The notes below the pieces were generated by a model. The model saw only the letters and a list, made by a program, of their open reading frames with translations. It did no database searches and had not been told where the DNA came from. DNA of 64,000 nucleotides from Akkermansiaceae bacterium (lineage in GTDB: Bacteria > Verrucomicrobiota > Verrucomicrobiia > Verrucomicrobiales > DEV007), in NCBI GenBank assembly GCA_024233005.1, contig JACKQE010000004.1, forward strand, positions 1 to 64,000, given 5' to 3'. Shown one piece after another: positions 1 to 7,425 of the stretch. Numbering within the stretch: the first letter of the stretch is position 1; the number at the start of each line of letters is the position of its first letter. The translations under genes and the position numbers were made by a program.

Positions 1-492
1 GCGGTCGTGCTATTTCATGACACCAATGAGTGGCGCAAAGGTTTTGGCGTTTGGAAGTTCTGGGCCGAAATTCGACAAAAATATCTCTGCTTCGAATTTC
101 GACACGGGCACGGGTTGGGAGTCGCTCTGATAGGACAAGGAGTTTCCGATCAGATCAAAGCTCTCGCGAATCGAGAATGCGAGTTACAGGAAGAGTTCTA
201 TACACGTAATTCAGAGTTATTGTTGAGCAGGGGTTTAAAACTAGATGAAATGGAGTTAATGCAAGATGCCATTAATTACCTACAGAATGAGCTTAAACGA
301 TTCAACGATTCCACTAAGGCAAAATTCGAAGAATCCAAGGAGAAAACTAGAGTATTGAAGGAGAAGATAAAAAATCTAAAATCCAAATTAGCCGTGTGTC
401 GCTCTAAAAATCTAGAAATCGAATCAAGTCTTGCCTGGCGACTGACCAAACCGCTTCGATGGTTTCAAGGCAATCGGTTCTATAAGCCTTGA
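1..492 (+). CDS. C-terminal part of a SAM-methyltransferase-like protein with coiled-coil tail (partial)
   Basis: The frame is open from the window edge, so the start and most of the catalytic domain lie upstream. The first visible residues read AVVLFHDTN followed by FGVWKFW and an FEFRHGHGLGV stretch, which matches the C-terminal end of class I methyltransferase domains attached to glycan-modifying enzymes. From about residue 55 to 145 the chain is rich in K, E, Q and L with heptad-like spacing and should form a coiled coil. The last 15 residues are basic (LTKPLRWFQG). Base composition is clearly AT-richer than the rest of the window, as in many surface-polysaccharide genes acquired by transfer. 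Family assignment is moderate; the substrate is unknown. Confidence 0.6.
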   Translation, partial: AVVLFHDTNEWRKGFGVWKFWAEIRQKYLCFEFRHGHGLGVALIGQGVSDQIKALANRECELQEEFYTRNSELLLSRGLKLDEMELMQDAINYLQNELKRFNDSTKAKFEESKEKTRVLKEKIKNLKSKLAVCRSKNLEIESSLAWRLTKPLRWFQGNRFYKP

Positions 493-643
493 AGGCATTA
501 GGATGACTGCTAAGAATCGCGAACTACGATTCGACATATTTATATGCTGAGATTGATTAGATTTCGAAATGTGTTTTGTATTTGGAAAAGAAGTGTTATC
601 AAAATGGCGACTCGGTGAGGCCAAGCACTCTGATCAATATGAC

Positions 644-1552
644 TCACCCAGGCCCCGTGCCAATGGCAGCGGCCCGGTCGTATGACACCACCGGAACCTT
701 CCGCAGGACACAAACCACCTCGCCGCCGCCGCCGAGGGCACACTCCAACTCCATCGGCACCCCCTGTTCTCTCCTCAGGTTGAGCAGAAGCTCCAAAATT
801 TCCGCCTGCGTCCAGGCATGGAAGTGAATATTGATCCGATCCTGGGCACTTTTCCGGGCCGCCGTGTCTGGATCCTCGGCCACGTCCACCAACGTGTGCC
901 ATTCCCGGTAAGTCTGCAGATTCTGGCGCTCCGGACCGTCCGCGTGATCGACCAGGAGATGCGCATACGGGGTCGCGGGCCGTCGAAAATCAAAGGTGTA
1001 GCGAAGATCCGGCACGGTGACAAAGAGGATGCCTCCCCGAACCAGGACCCGGCACCAGTTTAGCAAGGCCCCGATCGGATCTTCACAGTGTTCCAGCACA
1101 TGGTTGGCAATGACAAAGTCCTGGCTGGCATCGGGAACCGTGTCCAGGGTTTCGCCGTCGCACACGAAATCGACCTCGACCAGATCGAAGGCCGCCAGTT
1201 CCGGGTAGGAAGCTCGGGCGGTGGCGGTATCGAAACGGTCGGCGTAGCGCACCGTGACGTGGTCCGGCACCGGCAGCGGATTGTGAAGGGCCCCGATTTC
1301 GAGACCGGTCCCGGTAAGGTAGGTTCCCGCGAGAACCTTGCGTTTTCCCAGGAAATCGTCACTGACCAGCAAGGGGGAAGCCGATTTCAAGGCAGACACC
1401 TGGGCCTTGAGTTCCGCCAGTCGGCTTTTCTGGTCCGAGTGGCGGGCCTGCAGGTTCGCCAACTTCTCCTTCACTTGGTCGAGTTTCGACTGCAGGGCGG
1501 CCTGCTTCCGTTGCGACGGCAGGCGGGAGAGGAGGGAACGAAGCATGGCCAA
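644..1552 (-). CDS. Class I SAM-dependent methyltransferase with N-terminal coiled coil
   Basis: 302 residues. The first 55 residues are a charged heptad-rich coiled coil. The methyltransferase domain begins near residue 75 with LTGTGLEIGALHNPL, the glycine-rich SAM loop of a methyltransferase subfamily common in O-antigen and capsule clusters. Further family marks are VRYADRF, DFVIANHVLEH at about 140-150 (post-motif acidic/His segment) and VTVPDLRYTFD. Known members act on sugars or glycan carriers; the acceptor here cannot be read from sequence. It lies next to a second methyltransferase on the opposite strand, with the two start codons about 200 bp apart, so the genes are divergent. Start taken at the ATG preceding LRSLLSR; a second methionine two residues on is equally possible. 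Confidence 0.85.
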   Translation of the reverse strand: MAMLRSLLSRLPSQRKQAALQSKLDQVKEKLANLQARHSDQKSRLAELKAQVSALKSASPLLVSDDFLGKRKVLAGTYLTGTGLEIGALHNPLPVPDHVTVRYADRFDTATARASYPELAAFDLVEVDFVCDGETLDTVPDASQDFVIANHVLEHCEDPIGALLNWCRVLVRGGILFVTVPDLRYTFDFRRPATPYAHLLVDHADGPERQNLQTYREWHTLVDVAEDPDTAARKSAQDRINIHFHAWTQAEILELLLNLRREQGVPMELECALGGGGEVVCVLRKVPVVSYDRAAAIGTGPG

Positions 1553-1675
1553 AAATCGGTCTTCTCACGGGAGGTGCAACCACTTCTCTGTGGGAAACCT
1601 ACCGCAGGAGGACCGCCGGTTAGCGCTTCTCAACATCCACTGAGAGTCCATCAAGTCGTCCCGGCGGCGCATGGG

Positions 1676-1704
1676 TTGACATCGGTCCGATTTTTCCCTA
1701 ACCT
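1676..1704 (+). promoter_or_regulatory. Sigma-70-like promoter of the downstream methyltransferase
   Basis: TTGACA at 1676-1681, a 17-base spacer and TAACCT at 1699-1704. The -35 is a perfect consensus match and the -10 keeps the T, A and final T positions. Transcription should begin near 1711, just upstream of the GTG (1722) and ATG (1758) start candidates of the next gene. Confidence 0.6.
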
Positions 1705-1757
1705 GCGGACCGGGCGTTCCAGTGAAAAACTCACAGATTGCCGAGGTAGATTTTCCC

Positions 1758-2429
1758 ATGACGATGCGAGCTGACTCCCAAGAACTGGAAAAGGAATACG
1801 CGCTGCGATTCGGAGACCATGCCCCCTACCGGGAAGCCGTCTGGGAAATCCTGGTGCACGATTATTTCCAGCCCCTGATCGGCGAAAACCGGGTGATTCT
1901 CGATCTCGGTTCCGGCTGGGGAGAATTCATCAACCGCATCCGGGCCAGCAAACGTTATGCCATGGATCTCAATCCGGAAGGCGCGCGGCGAATCGTTCCC
2001 GGGATCACGTTCTTGCAGCAGGACTGCTCCGAACGCTGGAATCTCGAGGACGGCTCCCTGGATGTGGTCTTCACCAGCAATTTCTTCGAACATCTGCCGA
2101 CGAAAGAGCACCTCGTCCGAACACTGGCGGAGGCGCGCCGCTGCCTCAAGCCAGGGGGACGTCTGATCTGTCTGGGACCGAACATGCGGTATGTCGGCAG
2201 CGCCTATTGGGACTTTTTTGACCATCATCTGGCCTTGAGCCACCTTTCTCTGACCGAGGCTCTCCGCATGTCCGATTTCGAGGTCGGCGAGGTGATCCCT
2301 CGCTTTCTGCCCTACACCATGGCAGACGGGAGACGACCTCCCCTCGCGCTGGTCAGGCTCTATTTAAAATTGCCATGGATCTGGCGCTGGTTTGGCCACC
2401 AGTTTCTGATCGTGGCGGTCAAACCTTGA
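1758..2429 (+). CDS. Class I SAM-dependent methyltransferase
   Basis: 223 residues from the chosen ATG. Motif I reads VILDLGSGWGEF near residue 50, followed by the acidic end of the second strand (YAMDLNPEG), then DVVFTSNFFEHLP and the motif III-type GGRLICLGPN. This is the Methyltransf_11/25 fold. The C-terminal 60 residues are hydrophobic and basic (RLYLKLPWIWRWFGHQFL) and may contact the membrane. A GTG at 1722 would add 12 residues; ATG 1758 is preferred because GAGG lies about 11 bases upstream and the canonical fold does not need the extension. The neighbours imply a role in surface glycan maturation; the substrate is unknown. Confidence 0.85.
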   Translation: MTMRADSQELEKEYALRFGDHAPYREAVWEILVHDYFQPLIGENRVILDLGSGWGEFINRIRASKRYAMDLNPEGARRIVPGITFLQQDCSERWNLEDGSLDVVFTSNFFEHLPTKEHLVRTLAEARRCLKPGGRLICLGPNMRYVGSAYWDFFDHHLALSHLSLTEALRMSDFEVGEVIPRFLPYTMADGRRPPLALVRLYLKLPWIWRWFGHQFLIVAVKP

Positions 2430-2510
2430 GAAGGGGCGCCGATGCCGGGGAAAGACGACCACGATGAAGCCGGAACCAACTTTCCCCAATACCACCAAAA
2501 TTGATCACCA

Positions 2511-2516
2511 AGGAGG
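2511..2516 (+). promoter_or_regulatory. Strong Shine-Dalgarno sequence for a short leader ORF
   Basis: AGGAGG at 2511-2516, five bases before ATG 2522. It is one of the very few consensus ribosome binding sites in this window and does not precede the long membrane protein gene directly, which begins 92 bases later. Confidence 0.6.
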
Positions 2517-2521
2517 AATGG

Positions 2522-2608
2522 ATGATCCCAGATAACCCTGCCTCCAATGACTGGCCCCGATCGATGGGGAGCATGGTTTTCAGGTTGCCTCCCTTTTCCC
2601 CATACTGA
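2522..2608 (+). CDS. 28-residue leader ORF, translationally coupled to the next gene
   Basis: ATG at 2522 is ideally spaced behind AGGAGG. The frame encodes 28 residues (begins MIPDNPASNDW, ends FRLPPFSPY) and stops with TGA at 2606-2608, whose A is the first base of the ATG of the 859-residue membrane protein. This TGATG arrangement is typical of translational coupling. The membrane protein itself has no Shine-Dalgarno of its own, so ribosomes delivered by this ORF may drive its translation. The peptide resembles nothing I know. An alternative is that it is the true N-terminus of the membrane protein joined by a frameshift, but the downstream N-terminus is plausible on its own. Confidence 0.5.
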   Translation: MIPDNPASNDWPRSMGSMVFRLPPFSPY

Positions 2609-5187
2609 TGGATTCGTCCTCCACAACAGCATTGTCGGCCGGGACTGGATTCCCTGCTCTGATCGTGGTGTTCTGGATTGGCACGGGCTTCATCTGGATC
2701 GCGGCTCTGGGCCAAATCATCCGCTCCTGTCGAGGTCAAAAGGGGCCGTCCCCATGCGTGCCCCCCCTCGGAAGAATTCCGGTGGCGGCCCTCCTCCAAG
2801 TTCTGGCAATGGGGCTCCTCGGCTGGGCCACCATGGGCCGATTCCATTCCGGTTCCGGCATCACCGGACTTGATCCCTCTTGGAAAATGGTGCTGGAACA
2901 CGCCACCTCCCTCCGCTGGGGATACGGGACCGACATCGTTTTTACCTACGGCCCTTTGGGGCCCTTCTCACTGGCCGATCTCGAAATCGGTCTGGGAGGG
3001 TTGAGGGCCGAACGCTTCGCTTTTTCCGCTTGGATCGCTTCCTTTCTCGCAGCCTCCTGGGCAAGATGGGCCACCGGAGTCAGCGGAGGGGCCGCCGCGT
3101 TCCTCTGGCTGTGGTTGCTCATCGGTCCCACCATGGCCCTTCCTTATGCGATGATCGCCCTGGCAGTGTGGCATCTGCACCACCAGGAGGGTCCCGTTTG
3201 GTTGAAGCGACTGTGGGTCTTCGGTCTGGCCCCGGTGACCCTGGCCCTCTATGCGTTGGTCAAGTTCACCTATTTTCTCGCCGTGATCGGGGTCTTGCTG
3301 GTGGGCACGCTGCTCAAGCCCTGGCGAACCCTGCGCCCTGTGGACGCACTTCCCGCCGTGGTCGCAGGTCTGGCTTTCCTGGCCGGTTGGCATCTCGCAG
3401 GACAGCCCTGGACCGGCCTGAGTCCTTGGATCAGCAACGGACTGGCCATGTCCGCCGCTTACGCCGATGGCATGCAGGTCCTGATGGTCCCGCCGACGGT
3501 GCTTTGGTTGGCCGCGATCCAACTGCTGGTGGTGCTGGTCTGGCTGGGGGGGTTCTGCTGGGGGCAGTGGCGCCGCCACCAATGGGACGCCATCGCCCTT
3601 GCAGTTTCACTGGCTGGGCTGGTGGCCCTGGTTTGGAAGCACGGGGTGGGCCGGGCCGATGACGGGCATGTCTCGTTCTTCCTTTGGACCACCCCGATCC
3701 TGCTCCTCCTCCTCTGGCGTCCGGCCTCCGGACTCACCCAACGCCTGCACAGAGTGGGTGCAACCGGAGTGGCGCTCGTCAGCCTCCTCGCACTCAGCGG
3801 CCTCGTGGTGACGGCCGGGGTGACCCCATGGACGCTTCTGGCGGACGCGCTGCACGCCCGCCTGGCAGGGATGATGCGTTCCCCGGCCGCAACGGTTCCG
3901 GACTCCCCCGACGGAACCGAAGTTTCCGTTACCCCAAGCCAGATCCTCCTGCCAAGTCTGAAGGCCGCCCTGGGCGACCAACCAGTGGACGTTTTCAATT
4001 CCGAGCAATCGATCGTATTTGGCAATGCGTTGAACTACCGACCGAGACCGGTGTTCCAAGGCTATGCCGCGGGAACCCTCGGATTGGCGGCCTTGAACCG
4101 GGATTGGTGGAAAAGACAACGCAAGGACCTAAATCTCCTGCTGCGGGTGGAATCGATCGACGGTCGACTGCCGACATCCGAGGATGCCCTCTGCTGGCCG
4201 GAATGGTTGACGACGATGGAGCCCCTGCAAGCGGAAGGCAATTTTCTGCTCCTCGGCCCTCGTTCAGAGATCGTGGACTTGCAATGGGAGCAACTGAGCA
4301 CCGGAACCTCGTCTCTCAGCGGAGCCATTCCCGTGCCATCCGTTCCGTCGGGAAGCCTGCTTCGGCTCAAGCTGGAACCCCACCGCAGTCTCTGGGGCAA
4401 AATGGTCAAAGGGGCGTTTCAACCCGAAGCGCTTCACTTGAAGGTCCGATTGGAGTCCGGGGTGACCAAAAAGTGGCGGATCGTGCCGGAGATGGTCCGG
4501 GCCGGGGTCCTCATCGAGCCCCTGGTGGAGAGCGGCGCAGAAGTGCTGGCGTTTTTCGCCGGTGACGCGACCCTCCGCAAGCGCCCGGCGGAAGTGTGGC
4601 TCGAAACCGAGAATGGACGCGTTCAGGAATGGGCTCCTTCCCTTTCCTTCCAGTGGGACCAAAGTAAGGAGAAGTATCCCCCTGTGGAAAGATCCGCTAG
4701 GTTCGCGCGCGAGGCATTCCGTGGGCTGCAGTTTGAAAAAGGATTCCAACTGATGCAGGAAATCTATCCCGAAAGTGCCCACGAGATCTTCAGTGCTGAC
4801 CTGCCCCGTCAGACAAGGATGAAACTTGGAAACAAGCCAGCGCTGCGGGTTGATGCCCCTTCAAGAATGGTGCTCGGAGCTCGGGTCGGCCGTTTTGAAG
4901 GCAAATTTGCCATGTTGGATGAAGCCTGGAAGCATAAAAAACCGAGTGACGGGGTGACGTTTGTGGTCGCCGCCGCCGGCCCTGATGGGAAGGAACACGA
5001 ACTTTTCAGGCGTCGGCTTGATCCCGCCAGAGTGGAGCTTGACCGGGCTTGGCAGGATTTCTCCGTCGAAGTGCCCTCGGAGTTTTCATGGTTGGTCCTG
5101 CGCACCGATGGAGGGCCAAGTCAGGATCAGGATCGCGCTGTGTGGGGCCCCATGGGTTGGAGGAGTGCTGGTAAGTCTGAAAAATGA
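2608..5187 (+). CDS. Large polytopic membrane protein of unknown function
   Basis: 859 residues. Residues ~15-45 form a first membrane segment, followed by a basic loop, and from about 60 to 425 there are roughly ten further hydrophobic segments. A motif FTYGPLG at 112-118 follows a WGYGTDIV stretch; this aromatic YGPLG signature occurs in uncharacterised multi-pass proteins of polysaccharide clusters, some of them glycosyltransferase-like. Residues ~440-859 are soluble, rich in beta-type segments and probably face the periplasm. Its position between methyltransferases and glycosyltransferases suggests a job in glycan assembly or lipid-linked sugar handling, but no catalytic motif is identifiable. 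Translation is probably coupled to the 28-residue ORF upstream (TGATG). Confidence 0.7.
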   Translation: MDSSSTTALSAGTGFPALIVVFWIGTGFIWIAALGQIIRSCRGQKGPSPCVPPLGRIPVAALLQVLAMGLLGWATMGRFHSGSGITGLDPSWKMVLEHATSLRWGYGTDIVFTYGPLGPFSLADLEIGLGGLRAERFAFSAWIASFLAASWARWATGVSGGAAAFLWLWLLIGPTMALPYAMIALAVWHLHHQEGPVWLKRLWVFGLAPVTLALYALVKFTYFLAVIGVLLVGTLLKPWRTLRPVDALPAVVAGLAFLAGWHLAGQPWTGLSPWISNGLAMSAAYADGMQVLMVPPTVLWLAAIQLLVVLVWLGGFCWGQWRRHQWDAIALAVSLAGLVALVWKHGVGRADDGHVSFFLWTTPILLLLLWRPASGLTQRLHRVGATGVALVSLLALSGLVVTAGVTPWTLLADALHARLAGMMRSPAATVPDSPDGTEVSVTPSQILLPSLKAALGDQPVDVFNSEQSIVFGNALNYRPRPVFQGYAAGTLGLAALNRDWWKRQRKDLNLLLRVESIDGRLPTSEDALCWPEWLTTMEPLQAEGNFLLLGPRSEIVDLQWEQLSTGTSSLSGAIPVPSVPSGSLLRLKLEPHRSLWGKMVKGAFQPEALHLKVRLESGVTKKWRIVPEMVRAGVLIEPLVESGAEVLAFFAGDATLRKRPAEVWLETENGRVQEWAPSLSFQWDQSKEKYPPVERSARFAREAFRGLQFEKGFQLMQEIYPESAHEIFSADLPRQTRMKLGNKPALRVDAPSRMVLGARVGRFEGKFAMLDEAWKHKKPSDGVTFVVAAAGPDGKEHELFRRRLDPARVELDRAWQDFSVEVPSEFSWLVLRTDGGPSQDQDRAVWGPMGWRSAGKSEK

Positions 5188-5432
5188 GCGACATCAAGAA
5201 CCCCGTTTCGTTCCGTTTCCGCCCTTGATGGCGCGACCGCTCATATGGTCGATCACCGTCTTCCTGCACCTCGCAGGCCAAATTTACCTTGATCGCCCAT
5301 TATAGTCACAACATTCAAGCACTTATGAGGTTCCAGGCCCGCTTTTGAAGGCTGCACCTCAGTTTAATTCCGATCCAGGAACAACCTGCCAGGGCGCCGC
5401 CCTGATGATCGAAGAACTCGTTACAAACGAGC

Positions 5433-6257
5433 CTAATTCTGGGATCCGGATGCAGTGCCGGAGGATGAATCCGGAGCCGAGCGGACCGGAGCCCGATCCC
5501 GGTGGTAATCGCCCCGGCTGAAATATTTTTCCAGCCAGACATAGGCCATGATGAAGAAATAGCGGCTGCCCATCTCCCGGATTTTCAGTTTGGCCTCGCC
5601 GGTTTTCCGGTTGTGCCAGCTGATCGGCACGATGGTCCAGGAAAAGCCGCGCACGATGGCCTTGAGCGGAATCTCAATGGTGAGGTTGAAATGCGGGGCG
5701 AGGAACGGGCGGCATCCCTCGATCACTTCCCGGCGATAGGCCTTGAAGGCGTTCGTGGTGTCGTTCAACGGAATCCGGAAGAGCACCGAGATGAGCTTGT
5801 TCGCGATCCGGTTGATGAACAGCTTGACCTTGGGATAGTCGTGGACTTCGCCTCCGGCGATGAACCGGCTGCCAAAGACACACTCGTAGCCTTCGTTGAG
5901 CTTTTCCCAGTAGCGGACCACGTGGTCGGGATGATCGGACGCGTCGGCCATGACGACGACCACCGCGTCTCCTTTCATGGCATTGAGGCCGAAAATGATG
6001 GCCCGCCCAAAGCCATGGGGGCCCGGATTGTGGAGCGGACGCAGTTCGGGAATGCGGGTGGCGAGGTCGTCCAGCACCGCGGCGGTCCGGTCCGTGCTGC
6101 CATCGTTGACGACCAAGATTTCATGCGGAATCCGGGCGTCCCGCAACCGCTGGTGGAGATCGGTGAGCGTCGGAGGGAGGGCCTCCTCCTCGTTCCGCGC
6201 CGGAATCACGATCGAGAGCCGGGTCAAGGGTGGCAGCCGCTGGGAGGAATCCTTCAT
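5433..6257 (-). CDS. GT2-family glycosyltransferase, polyprenol-phosphate-sugar type
   Basis: 274 residues from ATG 6257. The GT-A fold starts with LSIVIPARNEEEALPPTL, then VVNDGSTDRT and the metal-binding region VVVMADASDHPD, in the order found in dolichol- or undecaprenol-phosphate mannosyl/glucosyltransferases. VFGSRFIAGG and the terminal aromatic segment are also typical. It probably moves a sugar from a nucleotide donor onto polyprenyl phosphate or onto a glycan at the inner membrane. The start was chosen because ATG 6257 overlaps the stop of the epimerase gene (ATGA), indicating one operon; an upstream in-frame extension is Arg/Pro-rich and does not look like protein. The C-terminal 20 residues are low-complexity. 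Confidence 0.85.
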   Translation of the reverse strand: MKDSSQRLPPLTRLSIVIPARNEEEALPPTLTDLHQRLRDARIPHEILVVNDGSTDRTAAVLDDLATRIPELRPLHNPGPHGFGRAIIFGLNAMKGDAVVVVMADASDHPDHVVRYWEKLNEGYECVFGSRFIAGGEVHDYPKVKLFINRIANKLISVLFRIPLNDTTNAFKAYRREVIEGCRPFLAPHFNLTIEIPLKAIVRGFSWTIVPISWHNRKTGEAKLKIREMGSRYFFIMAYVWLEKYFSRGDYHRDRAPVRSAPDSSSGTASGSQN

Positions 6258-7330
6258 TGGGCGGAGAGGTCGAGCCAATCGGGGTTTGCTTCGGCATGCC
6301 GGGCGATCTCTTCGAGGATATCGTCCGCGGAGAGTTGCGGGGTCCAATTCCAGGTCCGGGTGGACAGGGCGTGATCCAGGATCACCCAGGGGAGATCGAA
6401 GGGCCGGGGCTGGGGATCGCTCCGCACTTCATGCGCGCCCCAGCGGGCCTCGCACCATTCGCTCAGTTGGCGGAGGGAACGGGCGGAAGCGGTGCCTCCG
6501 GAAACATTGACGATCTGGGGCCGGCCGCCGGGATCCCCCGCCCTCATCTGGGCAAGGAGCAGCGGCACCAGATCCCTCGGATGAAGGCAGTCCCGCACCT
6601 GGTGCCCGCACCCGTCGAAACCGATGTAGCGCATCGGGCGACGCGCTCTCCAACTGTGGAGCCAGAAGGAAAAGATGCCCTGGTCGGCCCGGCCAAACTG
6701 ACCAGCCCCGGCGAGCACCCCGCACCGGTTCACCCAGACAGGAAACCCAAAGGCGCCGCCATATTCCAGGGCGAGGTGTTCGGAGGCCACTTTGGTGCTC
6801 CCGTAGAGGGAAACCGGAGGCTGGGTGGAAAATGCTTCAGTGACCCCCTGGGGCGTCAGCCCGGGCGCGAACGGTTGCTCCGGATGGGGGCGGAAGGCTC
6901 CGTCCACGGCTTCCACCTGGAGACCGGCCAAGGGGGGAATGGAGTAGACCCGACTGGTGGACATGAGAAGAAATCCCGCGCCATGGTGGCGGCAGAATTC
7001 GAGGAGATTGATGGTGCCGAGGAGGTTGTGTTCGACCGCCTGACGGCTGCTCGCCTTGCCGTCGATCCCGGCGAGGACACTGGGATTGGCCGCTCCATCC
7101 AGCACCCAATCCACGGGCCCGAGCCCTTCCAGGTCCGACGGGGAGCGAATGTCGCCATGCACGATCCGGATGCCCCGGGCGCCCAGCAGCTTCCGGTTCA
7201 GCCAGCTGCCAGCCCGGGACAGGTTGTCGATCCCGGTGATGGTCAGGGCTCCCGGTTCGGTCGCGTCGAGCAGAGCCTGGGCCAGCGTGCTGCCCGCGAA
7301 CCCACAAATGCCAGTGATCAGAATGCGCAT
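6254..7330 (-). CDS. NAD-dependent epimerase/dehydratase, CDP-paratose 2-epimerase-like
   Basis: 358 residues from ATG 7330. An extended short-chain dehydrogenase: the Rossmann motif ILITGICGFAG opens the protein, the serine of MSTSRVYS and the YGSTK Tyr-Lys pair form the catalytic site. The segment WVNRCGVLAGAGQFGRADQGIFSFW and the following RYIGFDG..HQVRD are hallmarks of CDP-paratose/CDP-tyvelose 2-epimerases, which interconvert 3,6-dideoxyhexoses for O-antigen. Other paratose pathway genes are not visible, so another nucleotide-sugar epimerase activity is possible. A longer start at 7429 would overlap the upstream stop (ATGA) but adds 33 residues before the nucleotide-binding strand; I prefer 7330 while noting that coupling argues for 7429. 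Confidence 0.8.
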   Translation of the reverse strand: MRILITGICGFAGSTLAQALLDATEPGALTITGIDNLSRAGSWLNRKLLGARGIRIVHGDIRSPSDLEGLGPVDWVLDGAANPSVLAGIDGKASSRQAVEHNLLGTINLLEFCRHHGAGFLLMSTSRVYSIPPLAGLQVEAVDGAFRPHPEQPFAPGLTPQGVTEAFSTQPPVSLYGSTKVASEHLALEYGGAFGFPVWVNRCGVLAGAGQFGRADQGIFSFWLHSWRARRPMRYIGFDGCGHQVRDCLHPRDLVPLLLAQMRAGDPGGRPQIVNVSGGTASARSLRQLSEWCEARWGAHEVRSDPQPRPFDLPWVILDHALSTRTWNWTPQLSADDILEEIARHAEANPDWLDLSAQ

Positions 7331-7425
7331 GGTAGGATACGAATGGTAAACCAGGGTGGGCAGAGCAAATTCCGGCGCGCGCTCTGGGATTGGAATTTCA
7401 TGGTCAAAGTCAGTTCCCGCCAAAG

